Of a stretch of 64,000 bases of DNA, positions 17,273 to 27,098 are shown one piece after another. Within the stretch, counting starts at the first letter, position 1. Every line of letters begins with the position of its first letter. This stretch comes from Dyadobacter sp. LHD-138. Its GTDB lineage: Bacteria > Bacteroidota > Bacteroidia > Cytophagales > Spirosomataceae. Both the position numbers and the translations under genes were made by a program. Location of the stretch: positions 62,001 through 126,000 of the forward strand of contig NZ_JAVFVU010000001.1 of the NCBI RefSeq assembly GCF_030929615.1, given 5' to 3'. Under the pieces are notes generated by a model, which saw only the letters and a program-made list of their open reading frames with translations, did not search any database and was not told the DNA's origin.

Positions 17273-18832
17273 TTACATATCAAGCAATAACCTCATTGGG
17301 TCTTCAAGCAATTGCTTTACCCGAACCAGGAAGCTTACTGAATCTTTTCCATCAATGGTACGGTGGTCATAAGAAAGGGCCAGGTACATAATCGGACGGA
17401 TAACAATTTCACCATTTACGACCACAGCGCGTTCAACGATATTATGCATTCCCATAATAGCCGATTGCGGCGCGTTAATAATCGGTGTCGAAAGCATCGA
17501 ACCAAAAGTTCCGCCATTGGTAATGGTGAACGTTCCGCCAGACATTTCGTCCAGACCTAACTTTCCATCACGGGCACGAACCGCCAGACGAACGATTTCT
17601 TTTTCAATGGCTGAGAAAGAAAGATTTTCTGCGTTTCTGATCACAGGGACCACCAAACCGCGAGGCGTAGACACTGCGATAGAGATATCCGTGTAATCGT
17701 TGTAAACCAATTCCTCGCCATCAATGTATGCATTCACAACAGGGAAATCTTTCAAAGCAACCGTTACCGCTTTTACAAAGAATGACATAAAGCCCAAACC
17801 AACTTCATGTTTTTCCTTAAACTTATCTTTGAATTTGTTACGAAGATCCATTACCGGCTTCATATCCACTTCATTGAAAGTGGTAAGCATGGCTGTTTCG
17901 TTCTTCACAGCCACCAGACGTCTTGCGATCGTCTTACGGAGTGAAGACATTTTCTCACGGCGCTGTCCTCGCTCACCAGGAAGTGCCGCTTTCGCAGGCG
18001 CTGGTGCGGCAGCAGGTTTCGCAGCGGGAGCAGCAGCGGCTGGTTTAGCACCTGCTTTCAATGCGTCATCCTTCATAATTCTTCCACCTGAACCAGAACC
18101 GCTGACATCCTTAGGATCGATCCCTTTTTCTGCCAGAATTTTAGCTGCAACCGGAGAGGTATGTTTTTCTGTATATCCTTTATCAGCTTCGGCAGTCGCC
18201 GTTGGAGCAGGAGCCGCCGCCGGTGCAGAAGCACCTGTCGATGCACCCACTTCAATCGTACAGATTATAGCGCCGATTGCCAATGTATCGCCTTCTTTAC
18301 CTACAATTCTTAGTGTTCCAACAGCCTCAGAAGGAAGTTCGAACGTTGCCTTATCAGATTCAAGCTCACAAAGAATTTCATCCAGTTCAACGTGATCTCC
18401 ATCTTTTTTACTCCATGAAGCAATCGTCACTTCGGTGATTGACTCACCAACCGCGGGCACTTTCATTTCATAAATTTTACCAGCAACAGCCGGAGCAGCC
18501 GCAACGGGTGCAGCCGCAGGCGCTTTTTCTTCAACTTTTTCAGGAGCTGGCGCTGCCGCAGGAGCAGCCGGAGCTTTCGCAGCCGAGCCATTTCCGGATG
18601 GATCGATCGTCGCGATCAGATCTCCGATATTTAATGTATCTCCTTCCTGTGCTTTAATATGTAAAACACCCTCTGATTCCGCAGTCAGTTCAAATGTCGC
18701 TTTATCTGAATCCAATCCGCAAATTACCTCATCCAATTTCACAAAATCACCATCATTCTTGAACCAGTTCCCTATCGTAACCTCAGTAATTGACTCGCCT
18801 ACCGGCGGTACTTTTATCTCAATTTCAGCCAT
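17273..18832 (-). CDS. sucB: Dihydrolipoyllysine succinyltransferase (E2 of 2-oxoglutarate dehydrogenase), two lipoyl domains
   Basis: E2 core of the 2-oxoglutarate dehydrogenase complex. Two lipoyl domains lie at the N-terminus, each with DSDKATF or ESDKATF (lipoylated Lys44 and Lys161), separated by Ala/Pro-rich flexible linkers. A peripheral subunit-binding domain ([18 protein letters not shown], about 225-260) follows. The catalytic domain ends with SYDHRTIDG (His490, Asp494). Most SucB proteins have one lipoyl domain and about 400 residues, so the 519-residue length reflects the duplication. It lies 51 bases after sucA in the same operon. The strong sucA linkage argues against E2 of pyruvate dehydrogenase. 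Confidence 0.93.
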   Translation of the reverse strand: MAEIEIKVPPVGESITEVTIGNWFKNDGDFVKLDEVICGLDSDKATFELTAESEGVLHIKAQEGDTLNIGDLIATIDPSGNGSAAKAPAAPAAAPAPEKVEEKAPAAAPVAAAPAVAGKIYEMKVPAVGESITEVTIASWSKKDGDHVELDEILCELESDKATFELPSEAVGTLRIVGKEGDTLAIGAIICTIEVGASTGASAPAAAPAPTATAEADKGYTEKHTSPVAAKILAEKGIDPKDVSGSGSGGRIMKDDALKAGAKPAAAAPAAKPAAAPAPAKAALPGERGQRREKMSSLRKTIARRLVAVKNETAMLTTFNEVDMKPVMDLRNKFKDKFKEKHEVGLGFMSFFVKAVTVALKDFPVVNAYIDGEELVYNDYTDISIAVSTPRGLVVPVIRNAENLSFSAIEKEIVRLAVRARDGKLGLDEMSGGTFTITNGGTFGSMLSTPIINAPQSAIMGMHNIVERAVVVNGEIVIRPIMYLALSYDHRTIDGKDSVSFLVRVKQLLEDPMRLLLDM

Positions 18833-18883
18833 TTTATCAGCAATATGATGAACGAATTATGTCTTTAATAACTACTTGAATAT

Positions 18884-21649
18884 CTATTCAAATGCCCTGC
18901 GAATAATTTCTGCCTGTTCCTGCGCATGGATTTTAGCAAATCCTGTCGATGGCGACGCACTTGAACGGCGCGCAATTACTTCCAATGGTTTGCTGCCATT
19001 GTACATACGGAGCATGAACGTCCAGCCACCCATGTTAAAAGGCTCTTCCTGTACCCAAAATACTTTCGCATTTTCATAAAGTGCAAGATGTTCATCTATT
19101 TGTTTTTGCGGGAAAGGATGCATTTGCTCCAAACGAATGATGGCAACATCATCACGCTTATCTTTTTGCTGTCTTTCATACAATTCATAATACAGCTTTC
19201 CTGTACATAACAACACCTTTGTCACCTTTTTAGGATCAACAAAACTATCTCCAATTGTTTCCTTAAATGTTCCAGCTGTCAGATCTTCTAGCGGTGACAC
19301 GCAAAGCGGATGTCTCAACATCGACTTTGGCGACATCACGATCAAAGGTTTGCGGAACGGGAATTTCAACTGACGGCGCATCAGGTGGAAGAAGTTAGCC
19401 GGCGTGGTCACGTTTGCAACAATAATGTTGTAATCCGCTGCCAACTGGAGGTAACGTTCCGGACGGGCGTTGGAGTGTTCCGGGCCCTGGCCTTCATATC
19501 CGTGCGGAAGAAGCATCACAAGACCGGTCCAGCGATCCCATTTCGTTTCACTTGAAGAAACAAACTGGTCAATAATTACCTGCGCACCATTGGCAAAATC
19601 ACCAAACTGAGCTTCCCAGATCACCAGCGCATTCGGGTTTGCCATCGAATATCCGAACTCGAAACCAAGTACGGCATACTCCGACAAAAGTGAATTATAA
19701 ACCATGAAAGGTCCCTGCCCCTCCTGAATATGCGCTAAACTGTTGTAAGAATCATTATTTTCAACGTCGTGCAAAACAGCATGACGGTGAGAGAAAGTAC
19801 CGCGTTGAACATCCTGACCGCTTAAACGAACGATATTTCCTTCCGTCAAAATTGATCCGTAAGCAAGTAACTCGGCAGTTGCCCAGTTTACCTCCTTCTT
19901 CTGGAAAATCATTTGTTCACGATCTTTCAGAAGTTTGTCAATTTGTTTCAGTCTATGGAAACCTTCCGGTGTACTGGTCAGTGCCTTTCCAACTTTTTCA
20001 AGTACTTCAAGCGCAACACCTGTTTCTGGCGATTTCTCAAAATCTATCGGTGTAGACTTTCTAAGCGTATGCCATTCTTGTTCCAATTTTGGTAAAACAT
20101 ACGGCAATGCTTTTTGTTTTACCATGTCAAGACGCTCCTGAAGCAACGTCTTGAATTCTTTATCCATATTGGCTGCCAGCTGGGCATCCACATCACCACG
20201 GTCCGCAAGTGTTTTCTGATAGATCTCACGTGGATTTTGGTGATTTTCAATCGACTTATAAAGAACCGGCTGCGTAAACTTAGGTTCATCTGCCTCGTTG
20301 TGTCCATGACGACGATAGCAAACCATATCGATGAAGATATCCTTGTTGAATGTCTGACGATATTCAACAGCCAGTCGCATACAGAACACAACCGCCTCAG
20401 GATCATCACCATTGACGTGAAGAACCGGCGCATCAACAATTTTGGCAATATCCGTACAATAAATACTTGAACGCGCATCAACAAAATCAGTTGTAAAACC
20501 AACCTGGTTATTGATTACGAAATGAATCGTACCACCTGTATAATATCCGTTAAGACCGGACATCTGTGTTACTTCATATACGATACCCTGGCCTGCAACC
20601 GCAGCATCTCCGTGAATAATCACCGGAAGCACGCGATCATAATCCGACTCGTACATGCCGTCGGCTCTTGCGCGGATATAACCTTCAACAACCGGATTTA
20701 CCGCTTCAAGGTGAGATGGGTTGGGTGCCAGTTTCAAATGAACCTGGTTTCCATTTTCAGCAGTGATCTGACTTGCATAACCCATGTGGTATTTCACATC
20801 GCCATCTCCCCAAACCTGATCAGGCAAATTACCTTCAAATTCGTTGAAGATCTGTCCGTAAGTTTTCTGCATCACGTTGGCCAGCACGTTCAGTCGTCCA
20901 CGGTGAGCCATCCCGATCATTACCTCAACCACACCCATTTCCGCAGCTTTGTTGATCATTGCGTCAAGGGCCGGAATCGTCGTTTCCCCACCTTCCAGTG
21001 AGAAACGTTTCTGACCAAGATATTTCGTATGAAGGAAATTCTCAAAAACAACGGCCTCGTTCAACTTCGAAAGAATATGTTTTTTTTCATCGATCGAGAA
21101 GGACATGTTAAGCGCTTCCTTTTCGATTTTCTTCCGTAACCAGTTCTTTTGCTCGCGGTCACGGATATAGAGATATTCAAATCCGATGTTTCCTGAATAG
21201 ATCGTTTGCAGCGAATCTACAATTTCACGCAGGGTGGCAGGACGTCCGAAAACTTCTGTCCCAGCCTCAAAAACAGAATCCAAATCCTCAGGTCCAAGAC
21301 TAAAATCGCTCAGTTCCAATTGTGGTTTGCGGTCTTTTCTCTTTTGGATCGGGTTAGTAGTAGCCAGTAAGTGCCCTCTTGAACGGTATCCACGAATTAA
21401 GTGCACCACCTCCATTTCCTTTCGGATCTGAGCTGCGTCCACCTTGCCGGCGGGTGCTACTTCTTTTCCATTCGTGGCACCATTGGCATATCCTTTGCCG
21501 TTGGCAGGGTACTTTTGATAAAAATCAAACCCTTCAAAAAACTTTTGCCAACCTTCGTCTACGGAGGTTGAATCTTGCTTATAGGAATTGTATAATTCCT
21601 CTATGTAAGCGGCGTCGGAATTTGCTATATATGTATATTTATCCATCAC
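18884..21649 (-). CDS. sucA: 2-oxoglutarate dehydrogenase E1 component
   Basis: Thiamine-diphosphate-dependent E1 that decarboxylates 2-oxoglutarate in the TCA cycle. The N-terminal segment AAYIEELYNSYKQD is the E2-binding motif of this family. The HRGRLNVL, GDAAVAGQGIVYE and NNQVGFTT motifs and the C-terminal transketolase-like region with EAQFGDFANGAQ are all present. At 921 residues it is full length. The first two codons are both ATG, and translation may begin at either. A promoter-like box lies 26-60 bases upstream, and sucB follows directly. Confidence 0.96.
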   Translation of the reverse strand: MMDKYTYIANSDAAYIEELYNSYKQDSTSVDEGWQKFFEGFDFYQKYPANGKGYANGATNGKEVAPAGKVDAAQIRKEMEVVHLIRGYRSRGHLLATTNPIQKRKDRKPQLELSDFSLGPEDLDSVFEAGTEVFGRPATLREIVDSLQTIYSGNIGFEYLYIRDREQKNWLRKKIEKEALNMSFSIDEKKHILSKLNEAVVFENFLHTKYLGQKRFSLEGGETTIPALDAMINKAAEMGVVEVMIGMAHRGRLNVLANVMQKTYGQIFNEFEGNLPDQVWGDGDVKYHMGYASQITAENGNQVHLKLAPNPSHLEAVNPVVEGYIRARADGMYESDYDRVLPVIIHGDAAVAGQGIVYEVTQMSGLNGYYTGGTIHFVINNQVGFTTDFVDARSSIYCTDIAKIVDAPVLHVNGDDPEAVVFCMRLAVEYRQTFNKDIFIDMVCYRRHGHNEADEPKFTQPVLYKSIENHQNPREIYQKTLADRGDVDAQLAANMDKEFKTLLQERLDMVKQKALPYVLPKLEQEWHTLRKSTPIDFEKSPETGVALEVLEKVGKALTSTPEGFHRLKQIDKLLKDREQMIFQKKEVNWATAELLAYGSILTEGNIVRLSGQDVQRGTFSHRHAVLHDVENNDSYNSLAHIQEGQGPFMVYNSLLSEYAVLGFEFGYSMANPNALVIWEAQFGDFANGAQVIIDQFVSSSETKWDRWTGLVMLLPHGYEGQGPEHSNARPERYLQLAADYNIIVANVTTPANFFHLMRRQLKFPFRKPLIVMSPKSMLRHPLCVSPLEDLTAGTFKETIGDSFVDPKKVTKVLLCTGKLYYELYERQQKDKRDDVAIIRLEQMHPFPQKQIDEHLALYENAKVFWVQEEPFNMGGWTFMLRMYNGSKPLEVIARRSSASPSTGFAKIHAQEQAEIIRRAFE

Positions 21650-21674
21650 AAATGTGATTATTTCATTTACCCCG

Positions 21675-21708
21675 CAAAGTTACGAGACTTATGTAAACAA
21701 AACGCAAA
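21675..21708 (-). promoter_or_regulatory. Candidate promoter of sucAB
   Basis: On the minus strand a TTTG at 21708-21705 and a TAACTTTG at 21682-21675 match the Bacteroidota -33 and -7 elements with a 22-base spacer. The predicted start is about 20 bases before the sucA ATG. Confidence 0.5.
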
Positions 21709-21758
21709 AAATCTCCTTTTTACTAAACATGAAAGTAGATATTCCTATATTGTTTGTC

Positions 21759-22691
21759 TCAATACTTTTGGAACCCATTCGGGTTTGGAACAAACTTCAA
21801 CATTAGCTCGTGAATTCCCTTAGGTTCGCTACTAGTGGCGTTAAATTGCTCGATTTGTTTGGTGCTGTAAAAATACCCAAGCCTTACATTGCGCCCGACC
21901 ATCACTTCGGCCGATAATTGTAAATAATTAATATTTGAACCTCCATAAGAATACCCTCCGCCTGTACGATAAGTTGCTCCTACACCTACTTTTTCATTGA
22001 ACCAAACCCGGCCGCCGACATCAACTCTTAGCTTGTAATCTTTTTCCTGAACCAGAAGCAGATTTGGCAAAAGTTTGACATCATCAGCAAGATCATAACT
22101 CCCACCAACCATCACATACAAAGGACGGCGGTAATAAGTAGCGATCTGCTGCTGGCCAAAACTTTGCGATAAAAGCTCAGGCTTAGACACGCCCAGGTAC
22201 AAATTCTCAGAGCGAAGCCAGGCTCCTATCCCTACACTTCCCAAAGCCCTGTTGTTGCTGTTCAAAGAAGAACCCACATCGAAAACTGGCAATAAGTTAA
22301 TACCGCCCTGGCCGCCTAAAGCCAGTTTCCATGTATCGGAAATCGCCAGGTGATAGGCAAAGGAGGCAGAAAACGCAGTGGTCGTAAAATAACTCGTCTG
22401 GTCATTTAACGCCTGAAACCCGACTCCGAATTTACCATTCCCAAAAGTACCGTCAGCCGCAAAAGTCTGGCTTGTAGGAGAATTAGGGATTGTAAACCAT
22501 TTACGGCGAAACATAGCCGTCATATTAAATGTTTCTCTTACACCGGTAAAAGCCGGGTTGATGGCCATCGGATTTTGCAAATACTGTTCGTATAAAACTT
22601 CTCTTTGCGCGTATGTTTTACCTGCGCTAAAACCAAAAATGGCAAGTATAGTTAAGAAAGAAAAAATGCGGCTCTGGAAACTTGTCATCAT
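21759..22691 (-). CDS. PorP/SprF-family outer membrane protein
   Basis: A 310-residue exported protein with a signal peptide (FLTILAIFGFSAGKTYAQ) and the family hallmark near the mature N-terminus, YEQYLQNPMAINPAFTG. The rest is a predicted beta-barrel with many aromatic-ending strands. PorP/SprF proteins are linked to type IX secretion and gliding and are usually multi-copy; many copies sit beside very large T9SS substrates. No large adhesin or other T9SS component is adjacent here, so its partner is unknown. It stands alone, after a terminator at 22730-22760. Confidence 0.85.
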   Translation of the reverse strand: MMTSFQSRIFSFLTILAIFGFSAGKTYAQREVLYEQYLQNPMAINPAFTGVRETFNMTAMFRRKWFTIPNSPTSQTFAADGTFGNGKFGVGFQALNDQTSYFTTTAFSASFAYHLAISDTWKLALGGQGGINLLPVFDVGSSLNSNNRALGSVGIGAWLRSENLYLGVSKPELLSQSFGQQQIATYYRRPLYVMVGGSYDLADDVKLLPNLLLVQEKDYKLRVDVGGRVWFNEKVGVGATYRTGGGYSYGGSNINYLQLSAEVMVGRNVRLGYFYSTKQIEQFNATSSEPKGIHELMLKFVPNPNGFQKY

Positions 22692-22729
22692 TATCGATTG
22701 TAGGGAATAAGTTTGGCACTATGACAAAA

Positions 22730-22760
22730 AAATGGCACGAGAATCACTCTCCTGCCATTT
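22730..22760 (-). terminator. Rho-independent terminator of the cmk operon
   Basis: On the minus strand AAATGGCA (22760-22753) pairs with TGCCATTT (22737-22730), extended by an inner GAGA/TCTC stem after one mismatch and followed by a T run (complement of the A run at 22725-22732). It lies about 35 bases after the stop of the 1068-residue protein. Confidence 0.75.
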
Positions 22761-22795
22761 GTAACACATTAAATTTATTATTTTTCAAACATCAC

Positions 22796-25700
22796 TTAAA
22801 AATCGTATCCCAAAGTTACATAAGGAATCGGTTTGTTGGTATATCCGTTATCAACGCCCCAGGCATAATCGAATTTCACGTAAATACCGAAGACCGTCGT
22901 ACGCGCGCCAATTCCATAACCCATCAGATATGGATTTTTGTAATTGGTCACCGTTGCCTTCCATGGTTCTTCAACGCTGCCAATAATCTCTGTATTCAAA
23001 CTGCTATTCTCGCTGAATGGCCCTTTTCCAGTCCAGGCCGTACCAATATCACCAAATCCTACGATTTGGAAGTTACGCAGCGTACTTGAAGTAATAGCGC
23101 CCCGGTACAGGTATTTGATCAATGGAACACGAAGCTCTGCATTTAACAACATATAGCTCGTTCCTGACATGCGGTTCAGATTAAACCCACGCAAATTCGT
23201 CGCAAAATCCGTGAAGAAAATATCCCGGTTGTCCTTACTGAAATCCAGCGCATTGGTACCACTGGTACGGGAATCCTTTTTATTACCGATCCAGTTTTCC
23301 ATACCGCCCATAACACTTTGTTTAGCCGCTTTACCTCCTGAATGGCTCATGGCAATCCTTGTTGCAAAAATCACATCGCGATGTACTTTCTGATAATGTC
23401 TTAAATCCAGACTTACGCGATTAAAGCTTTCGTTGCCGTTGGATAAGCCTAGATAATTATCATAGCGTATTTTAAAGCGGGTTCCCTGCATCATATTCAT
23501 ACCGCTTTTACGGGTATTGTCAAATACAAATTCCGTTCTTAATCCACCATAATTCGACTTCAAGTCGGGATTTGACAAGATCAGATCGATCATCCGGGTT
23601 GATGTAAACATCGGCGAAACGGTAAACCGGCTGGTTGTCGAGAACGGATAAGATGCAGAAATCATTACCTGGTTAAAACGGTATTTCTGAGGGGCAACTT
23701 CTGAATCATAATACAATGCCTTCCTGTCAATACGCACGCCGAAATCAATACGGTGCACATTATTATTGTATTCCGCAAAAAGATCACTATTTCTGAAATT
23801 GGAAGAAATAAACAGTCCCGCCTTGATCACATGATTTTCCAACAGGTCATTCATTGAAATCGACTGCGCATAACCAAATCCTCTGATCGGATCGATGCGC
23901 CAGTCGGAACTGGCATCATTGGTAATAAATAAACCTTTGTAGTTGTAAGGGCCTTTGATGGCTATATTTTCACGCGTTGCCCGGGTTCTGCTTAAAGTAC
24001 CTGGCGACGACGGGAACGTTCCTCTTCGCTGACGTGATTCGAATGTTTTCAAAACATCCTCATCAAACTGATAATTATCCGTATCAACTTCCCCTTCTTT
24101 TAAAACCAGTTTAGGCACTTCCGTTTTCACAGGCGCTTTCGCCGAATCAGGTTTTGCGGCCGCTGCGGATTTGGTTCCGTCACCAGCAACATCTTCTTTC
24201 AACAATGACGGCGTATCCACAGATGTATTGCCATCAAAACCATTTTTAAAGGCAGCCGTATTGTAGCCATCATTAAGATATGTATAAGCAATAGCCCCCC
24301 CGGATTTCAGCGTGATGTCTGCATTTCGGATGCTTTGAAAGTAATTGGTTATCTGCGTGCTGGTGTTGGAAGCCCTGTTGTATTTAAAAACATTACTTAC
24401 TCCTTTTGCATTGGACAGGTAATACACATCATTATCATCTGCATAAACCGGCGCCACTTTCACTTTCGGGTCAGCAGGAGTTAATCTTGCCAGGGTTTCC
24501 GCGCGCGGGGAGCCGTCGTGTTCAAATACCGATAAACCAGCGGAAAGCGTTTTAAAATTTCCTTTGTCGATGCCCAGCGAATCGGTCGGGCGGTTCGAAG
24601 CAAAAACAACTTTTCTGGAAGACCCCTGAACAAATCTCGGGGAAACATCGTCGTACAAGTCATTGGTCAGTGCAATCAGGGACGTGCGCGATACGCTAAC
24701 CAGGAACAAATCATTTTGTCCGTTCTTGTCCGCACTAACCGCCAGCATCGTTCCGTCCGATGAAATATCCATATCGCTAATCTGATCCAGTCCGCGAATA
24801 TTTCTTTTCAGCTTTATCTTGATTTTCTTCGAATCCAGATTTTCGTAGAGATAAAAATTCTGACGGCCGTTTTCAGAAGCCAGAATCGCCAGTGTATTGT
24901 TTCTTGACCAACCTAAAAGCGGCGGCTGTGTTTTCATTCTTCCACCAATGATATCAAGTTTGCCCTGGCGGATTATTTTTTTAGATCCTGATTCACTGTT
25001 AAAGAGATAAACCCGGTAACGTCCGTTCTTGATCTCGCTAACGGCTGTCCATTTTTTATCCGGTGATATTTTAATGGCCGCATTGGCGTCATTGGCCGTC
25101 ACCTCGTTTAATTTATATTTCCAGGCTGGTTTTGGATCAGTATAAAACTGCTCCGCTTTTTTATTAATGTTCAGATAATAGGCACGCCAATCTCTTAAAA
25201 AACGGTTGTATGAAGGAACACCCAAGGTACTGGTAATACTCGTTTGCTCTGTACGGATAATCCGGGTCAGGTTAAGAATATCGGAAATTTTATCTTTTCC
25301 ATAACGTTCTGCGATATAATTCCAGATCGAGTGACCGATCAGCGCTGCGTCGTTTCCGGTAAGGAGCGTCGGTTTTCTCACATTACGATTTTTCAGAAAA
25401 TCCCGCATGTAATCGTTAAGCTCCGGTGACCAGCCTTCTGAAATATACGCCGCCGCGCCTGACATAAACCATTCGGGAAGGGTAAGTAAAAGCGAACTTT
25501 GCAGCGCTTCCTTCATATTTCCGCCATAGAGCATATCATATACGAACAGCAAACTGATGTCCTTAACCAGCTTCTTTCTGAAACCAATCTGATCGCCCGT
25601 GTAAGCAACCTCTACACGAGACTGGCGCAGGTCAAGCTTTTTGTCTTCAAGATTATCAAAAGTTGACAATCCCATATTACTTTGTTCAAGTTCCTGCGGA

Positions 25701-26002
25701 GAATTATACAGGAAAATTTTCACGCGGTTATAAGGCGTCCAGCCTAAAACATCCGTAATTTTATCAAACTCACTTTCAGCATATTGCGCCGTAAGCTTAG
25801 CCAATGCCGTACCTCCCTGGTAGTGATAAATTTCAAAATTGGTCGTTCTGAAAATCTTCCAGTTGAAGGTTTTGTATTGCACACGGTTTTTCCCGAATAC
25901 CTCCTGAGAAGGATAACGCTGTGCGGTCGTCTCCACGCTTGCAAAAAGAAGCGCAAAAAAAGTACCCGATAAGGTTAGCTTGTGTATAATTTTTATTCTC
26001 AT
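22796..26002 (-). CDS. Large exported protein: peptidase-MA-like N-terminus, TolB-like propeller, outer membrane barrel
   Basis: 1068 residues with a signal peptide (LSGTFFALLFASVETTAQ). Residues about 40-260 resemble peptidase-MA-like/gluzincin regions (FEIYHYQGG, then LPEWFMSGAAAYISEGW), but no HExxH zinc motif is visible, so it may be inactive. Residues about 300-600 contain repeated SPDKKWTAVS / SSDGTMLAVSADKNG blades typical of TolB/WD40-like propellers. The C-terminal ~330 residues look like an Omp85-type barrel, with LRGFN and a last strand ending YVTLGYDF. Homologues are often annotated as translocation protein TolB. The role is unknown; an outer membrane assembly or secretion function is only an inference. 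It is the last gene of an operon with cmk and the DAO oxidoreductase (16-base gap). Confidence 0.75.
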   Translation of the reverse strand: MRIKIIHKLTLSGTFFALLFASVETTAQRYPSQEVFGKNRVQYKTFNWKIFRTTNFEIYHYQGGTALAKLTAQYAESEFDKITDVLGWTPYNRVKIFLYNSPQELEQSNMGLSTFDNLEDKKLDLRQSRVEVAYTGDQIGFRKKLVKDISLLFVYDMLYGGNMKEALQSSLLLTLPEWFMSGAAAYISEGWSPELNDYMRDFLKNRNVRKPTLLTGNDAALIGHSIWNYIAERYGKDKISDILNLTRIIRTEQTSITSTLGVPSYNRFLRDWRAYYLNINKKAEQFYTDPKPAWKYKLNEVTANDANAAIKISPDKKWTAVSEIKNGRYRVYLFNSESGSKKIIRQGKLDIIGGRMKTQPPLLGWSRNNTLAILASENGRQNFYLYENLDSKKIKIKLKRNIRGLDQISDMDISSDGTMLAVSADKNGQNDLFLVSVSRTSLIALTNDLYDDVSPRFVQGSSRKVVFASNRPTDSLGIDKGNFKTLSAGLSVFEHDGSPRAETLARLTPADPKVKVAPVYADDNDVYYLSNAKGVSNVFKYNRASNTSTQITNYFQSIRNADITLKSGGAIAYTYLNDGYNTAAFKNGFDGNTSVDTPSLLKEDVAGDGTKSAAAAKPDSAKAPVKTEVPKLVLKEGEVDTDNYQFDEDVLKTFESRQRRGTFPSSPGTLSRTRATRENIAIKGPYNYKGLFITNDASSDWRIDPIRGFGYAQSISMNDLLENHVIKAGLFISSNFRNSDLFAEYNNNVHRIDFGVRIDRKALYYDSEVAPQKYRFNQVMISASYPFSTTSRFTVSPMFTSTRMIDLILSNPDLKSNYGGLRTEFVFDNTRKSGMNMMQGTRFKIRYDNYLGLSNGNESFNRVSLDLRHYQKVHRDVIFATRIAMSHSGGKAAKQSVMGGMENWIGNKKDSRTSGTNALDFSKDNRDIFFTDFATNLRGFNLNRMSGTSYMLLNAELRVPLIKYLYRGAITSSTLRNFQIVGFGDIGTAWTGKGPFSENSSLNTEIIGSVEEPWKATVTNYKNPYLMGYGIGARTTVFGIYVKFDYAWGVDNGYTNKPIPYVTLGYDF

Positions 26003-26018
26003 TTTTCTCTTGCTTACT

Positions 26019-27098
26019 TCAACGGAAATATAACGAAAAATACCTCTTAATATTCACTGTTTCGCTCAATTCTTTATCCATTTCCAGATATTCTGTAAAC
26101 TGGTTCGCAAAAAAAGGTGCAAGTGTGACACCCTTTGTTCCAAGACCATTAAAAATACCCACCCTTGGATTCCCGGGATGGATACCGACCATAGGTCTGC
26201 GGTCATGAGAGGAGGGGCGAATTCCAGCCAGCTGACCGGTAATGATATACGACACTTTCAACAAAGGTTTCAGCTTGCCTTCCAGCTCCTGAGCGGCAGC
26301 GTCAGTGGTTTCCCAATCCAAAGGATCCCATGAATAAGTTGCCCCAACCCTGCAATGCGTGTCTGAAACGGGGAGAATAAAAATACCCTGATTTACAATC
26401 TGATTACCGGCCAATTTCTCAGTTTCAATTTCCAGTATCTGCCCTTTCACCGGCGTAAAAGGAAGCCAGTTAAACCAGTCATTGTCTCTTGCATTAAAGC
26501 CCTGGCAAAGAATAACCTTGTCAAAGCGAAAATCTTTCCAACGGACATCATCCTCAGAAACAACCAGATCAGCGGCATCAAAAGGCGATTCGATATATTG
26601 ACTGATACTTTGGAAATAGTCACGGCTTTTGTCCAGTAACAAAGGAAGATCCACCCAACCGGAACGGATTACTTCCATCCCGCCAAACGGCGCGTGAACA
26701 TGTTCAGGAACATTTTGCTGTCCGGACGCTGGCCTGATGTATTTTGAAATTCCCGGATCGGCTGTTTGGGCCAGATATGAATTTTGCTCTTCAATGGAGC
26801 GGAACGGCCGGAAAATAGAGGCCTCATGCAAAACTTTCACACCCAGCTTTTCTTCCAGTCCGCTATAAAATTGTTGGGCATAGGGAAACAGATCATCCGC
26901 CAGCCAGGTTTTAACAAGCTTTTTACCGGTCAGCGGATTAAAAATTCCGGCAGCAACTTTTGAAGAGGATGGCAGAGACGAGTCATTTACCAACAAAACC
27001 CTTTTACCGGTTTCATGTAAATGCCAGGCCAGTGAAGTACCGGCGATGCCCTGCCCTACAATCAGATAATCATAAAACTTATCAGGGTTTGCTGTCAT
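26019..27098 (-). CDS. FAD-dependent oxidoreductase of the DAO family
   Basis: A glycine-oxidase/D-amino-acid-oxidase-like flavoprotein of 359 residues. The dinucleotide fold begins at residue ~12 with VGQGIAGTSLAWHL, and the C-terminal GIRPSSHDRRPMVG and NGLGTKGVTLAPF segments fit the FAD/substrate region of the DAO superfamily. The substrate cannot be told. Its start overlaps the cmk stop by 4 bases (ATGA type), so the two are translationally coupled. That pairing with a nucleotide kinase looks incidental. Confidence 0.85.
   Translation of the reverse strand: MTANPDKFYDYLIVGQGIAGTSLAWHLHETGKRVLLVNDSSLPSSSKVAAGIFNPLTGKKLVKTWLADDLFPYAQQFYSGLEEKLGVKVLHEASIFRPFRSIEEQNSYLAQTADPGISKYIRPASGQQNVPEHVHAPFGGMEVIRSGWVDLPLLLDKSRDYFQSISQYIESPFDAADLVVSEDDVRWKDFRFDKVILCQGFNARDNDWFNWLPFTPVKGQILEIETEKLAGNQIVNQGIFILPVSDTHCRVGATYSWDPLDWETTDAAAQELEGKLKPLLKVSYIITGQLAGIRPSSHDRRPMVGIHPGNPRVGIFNGLGTKGVTLAPFFANQFTEYLEMDKELSETVNIKRYFSLYFR

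Noticed and set aside
17724..18395. A 223-residue open frame on the plus strand opposite sucB
   Set aside because: Its Ala-rich composition mirrors the Ala/Pro linkers and codon bias of sucB on the other strand. sucB is certain, and there is no promoter or domain.
18000..18600. Apparent DNA repeats in the Ala/Pro-rich part of sucB
   Set aside because: They follow from repeated Ala and Pro codons in the flexible linkers between lipoyl domains and do not form a mobile or tandem DNA repeat.
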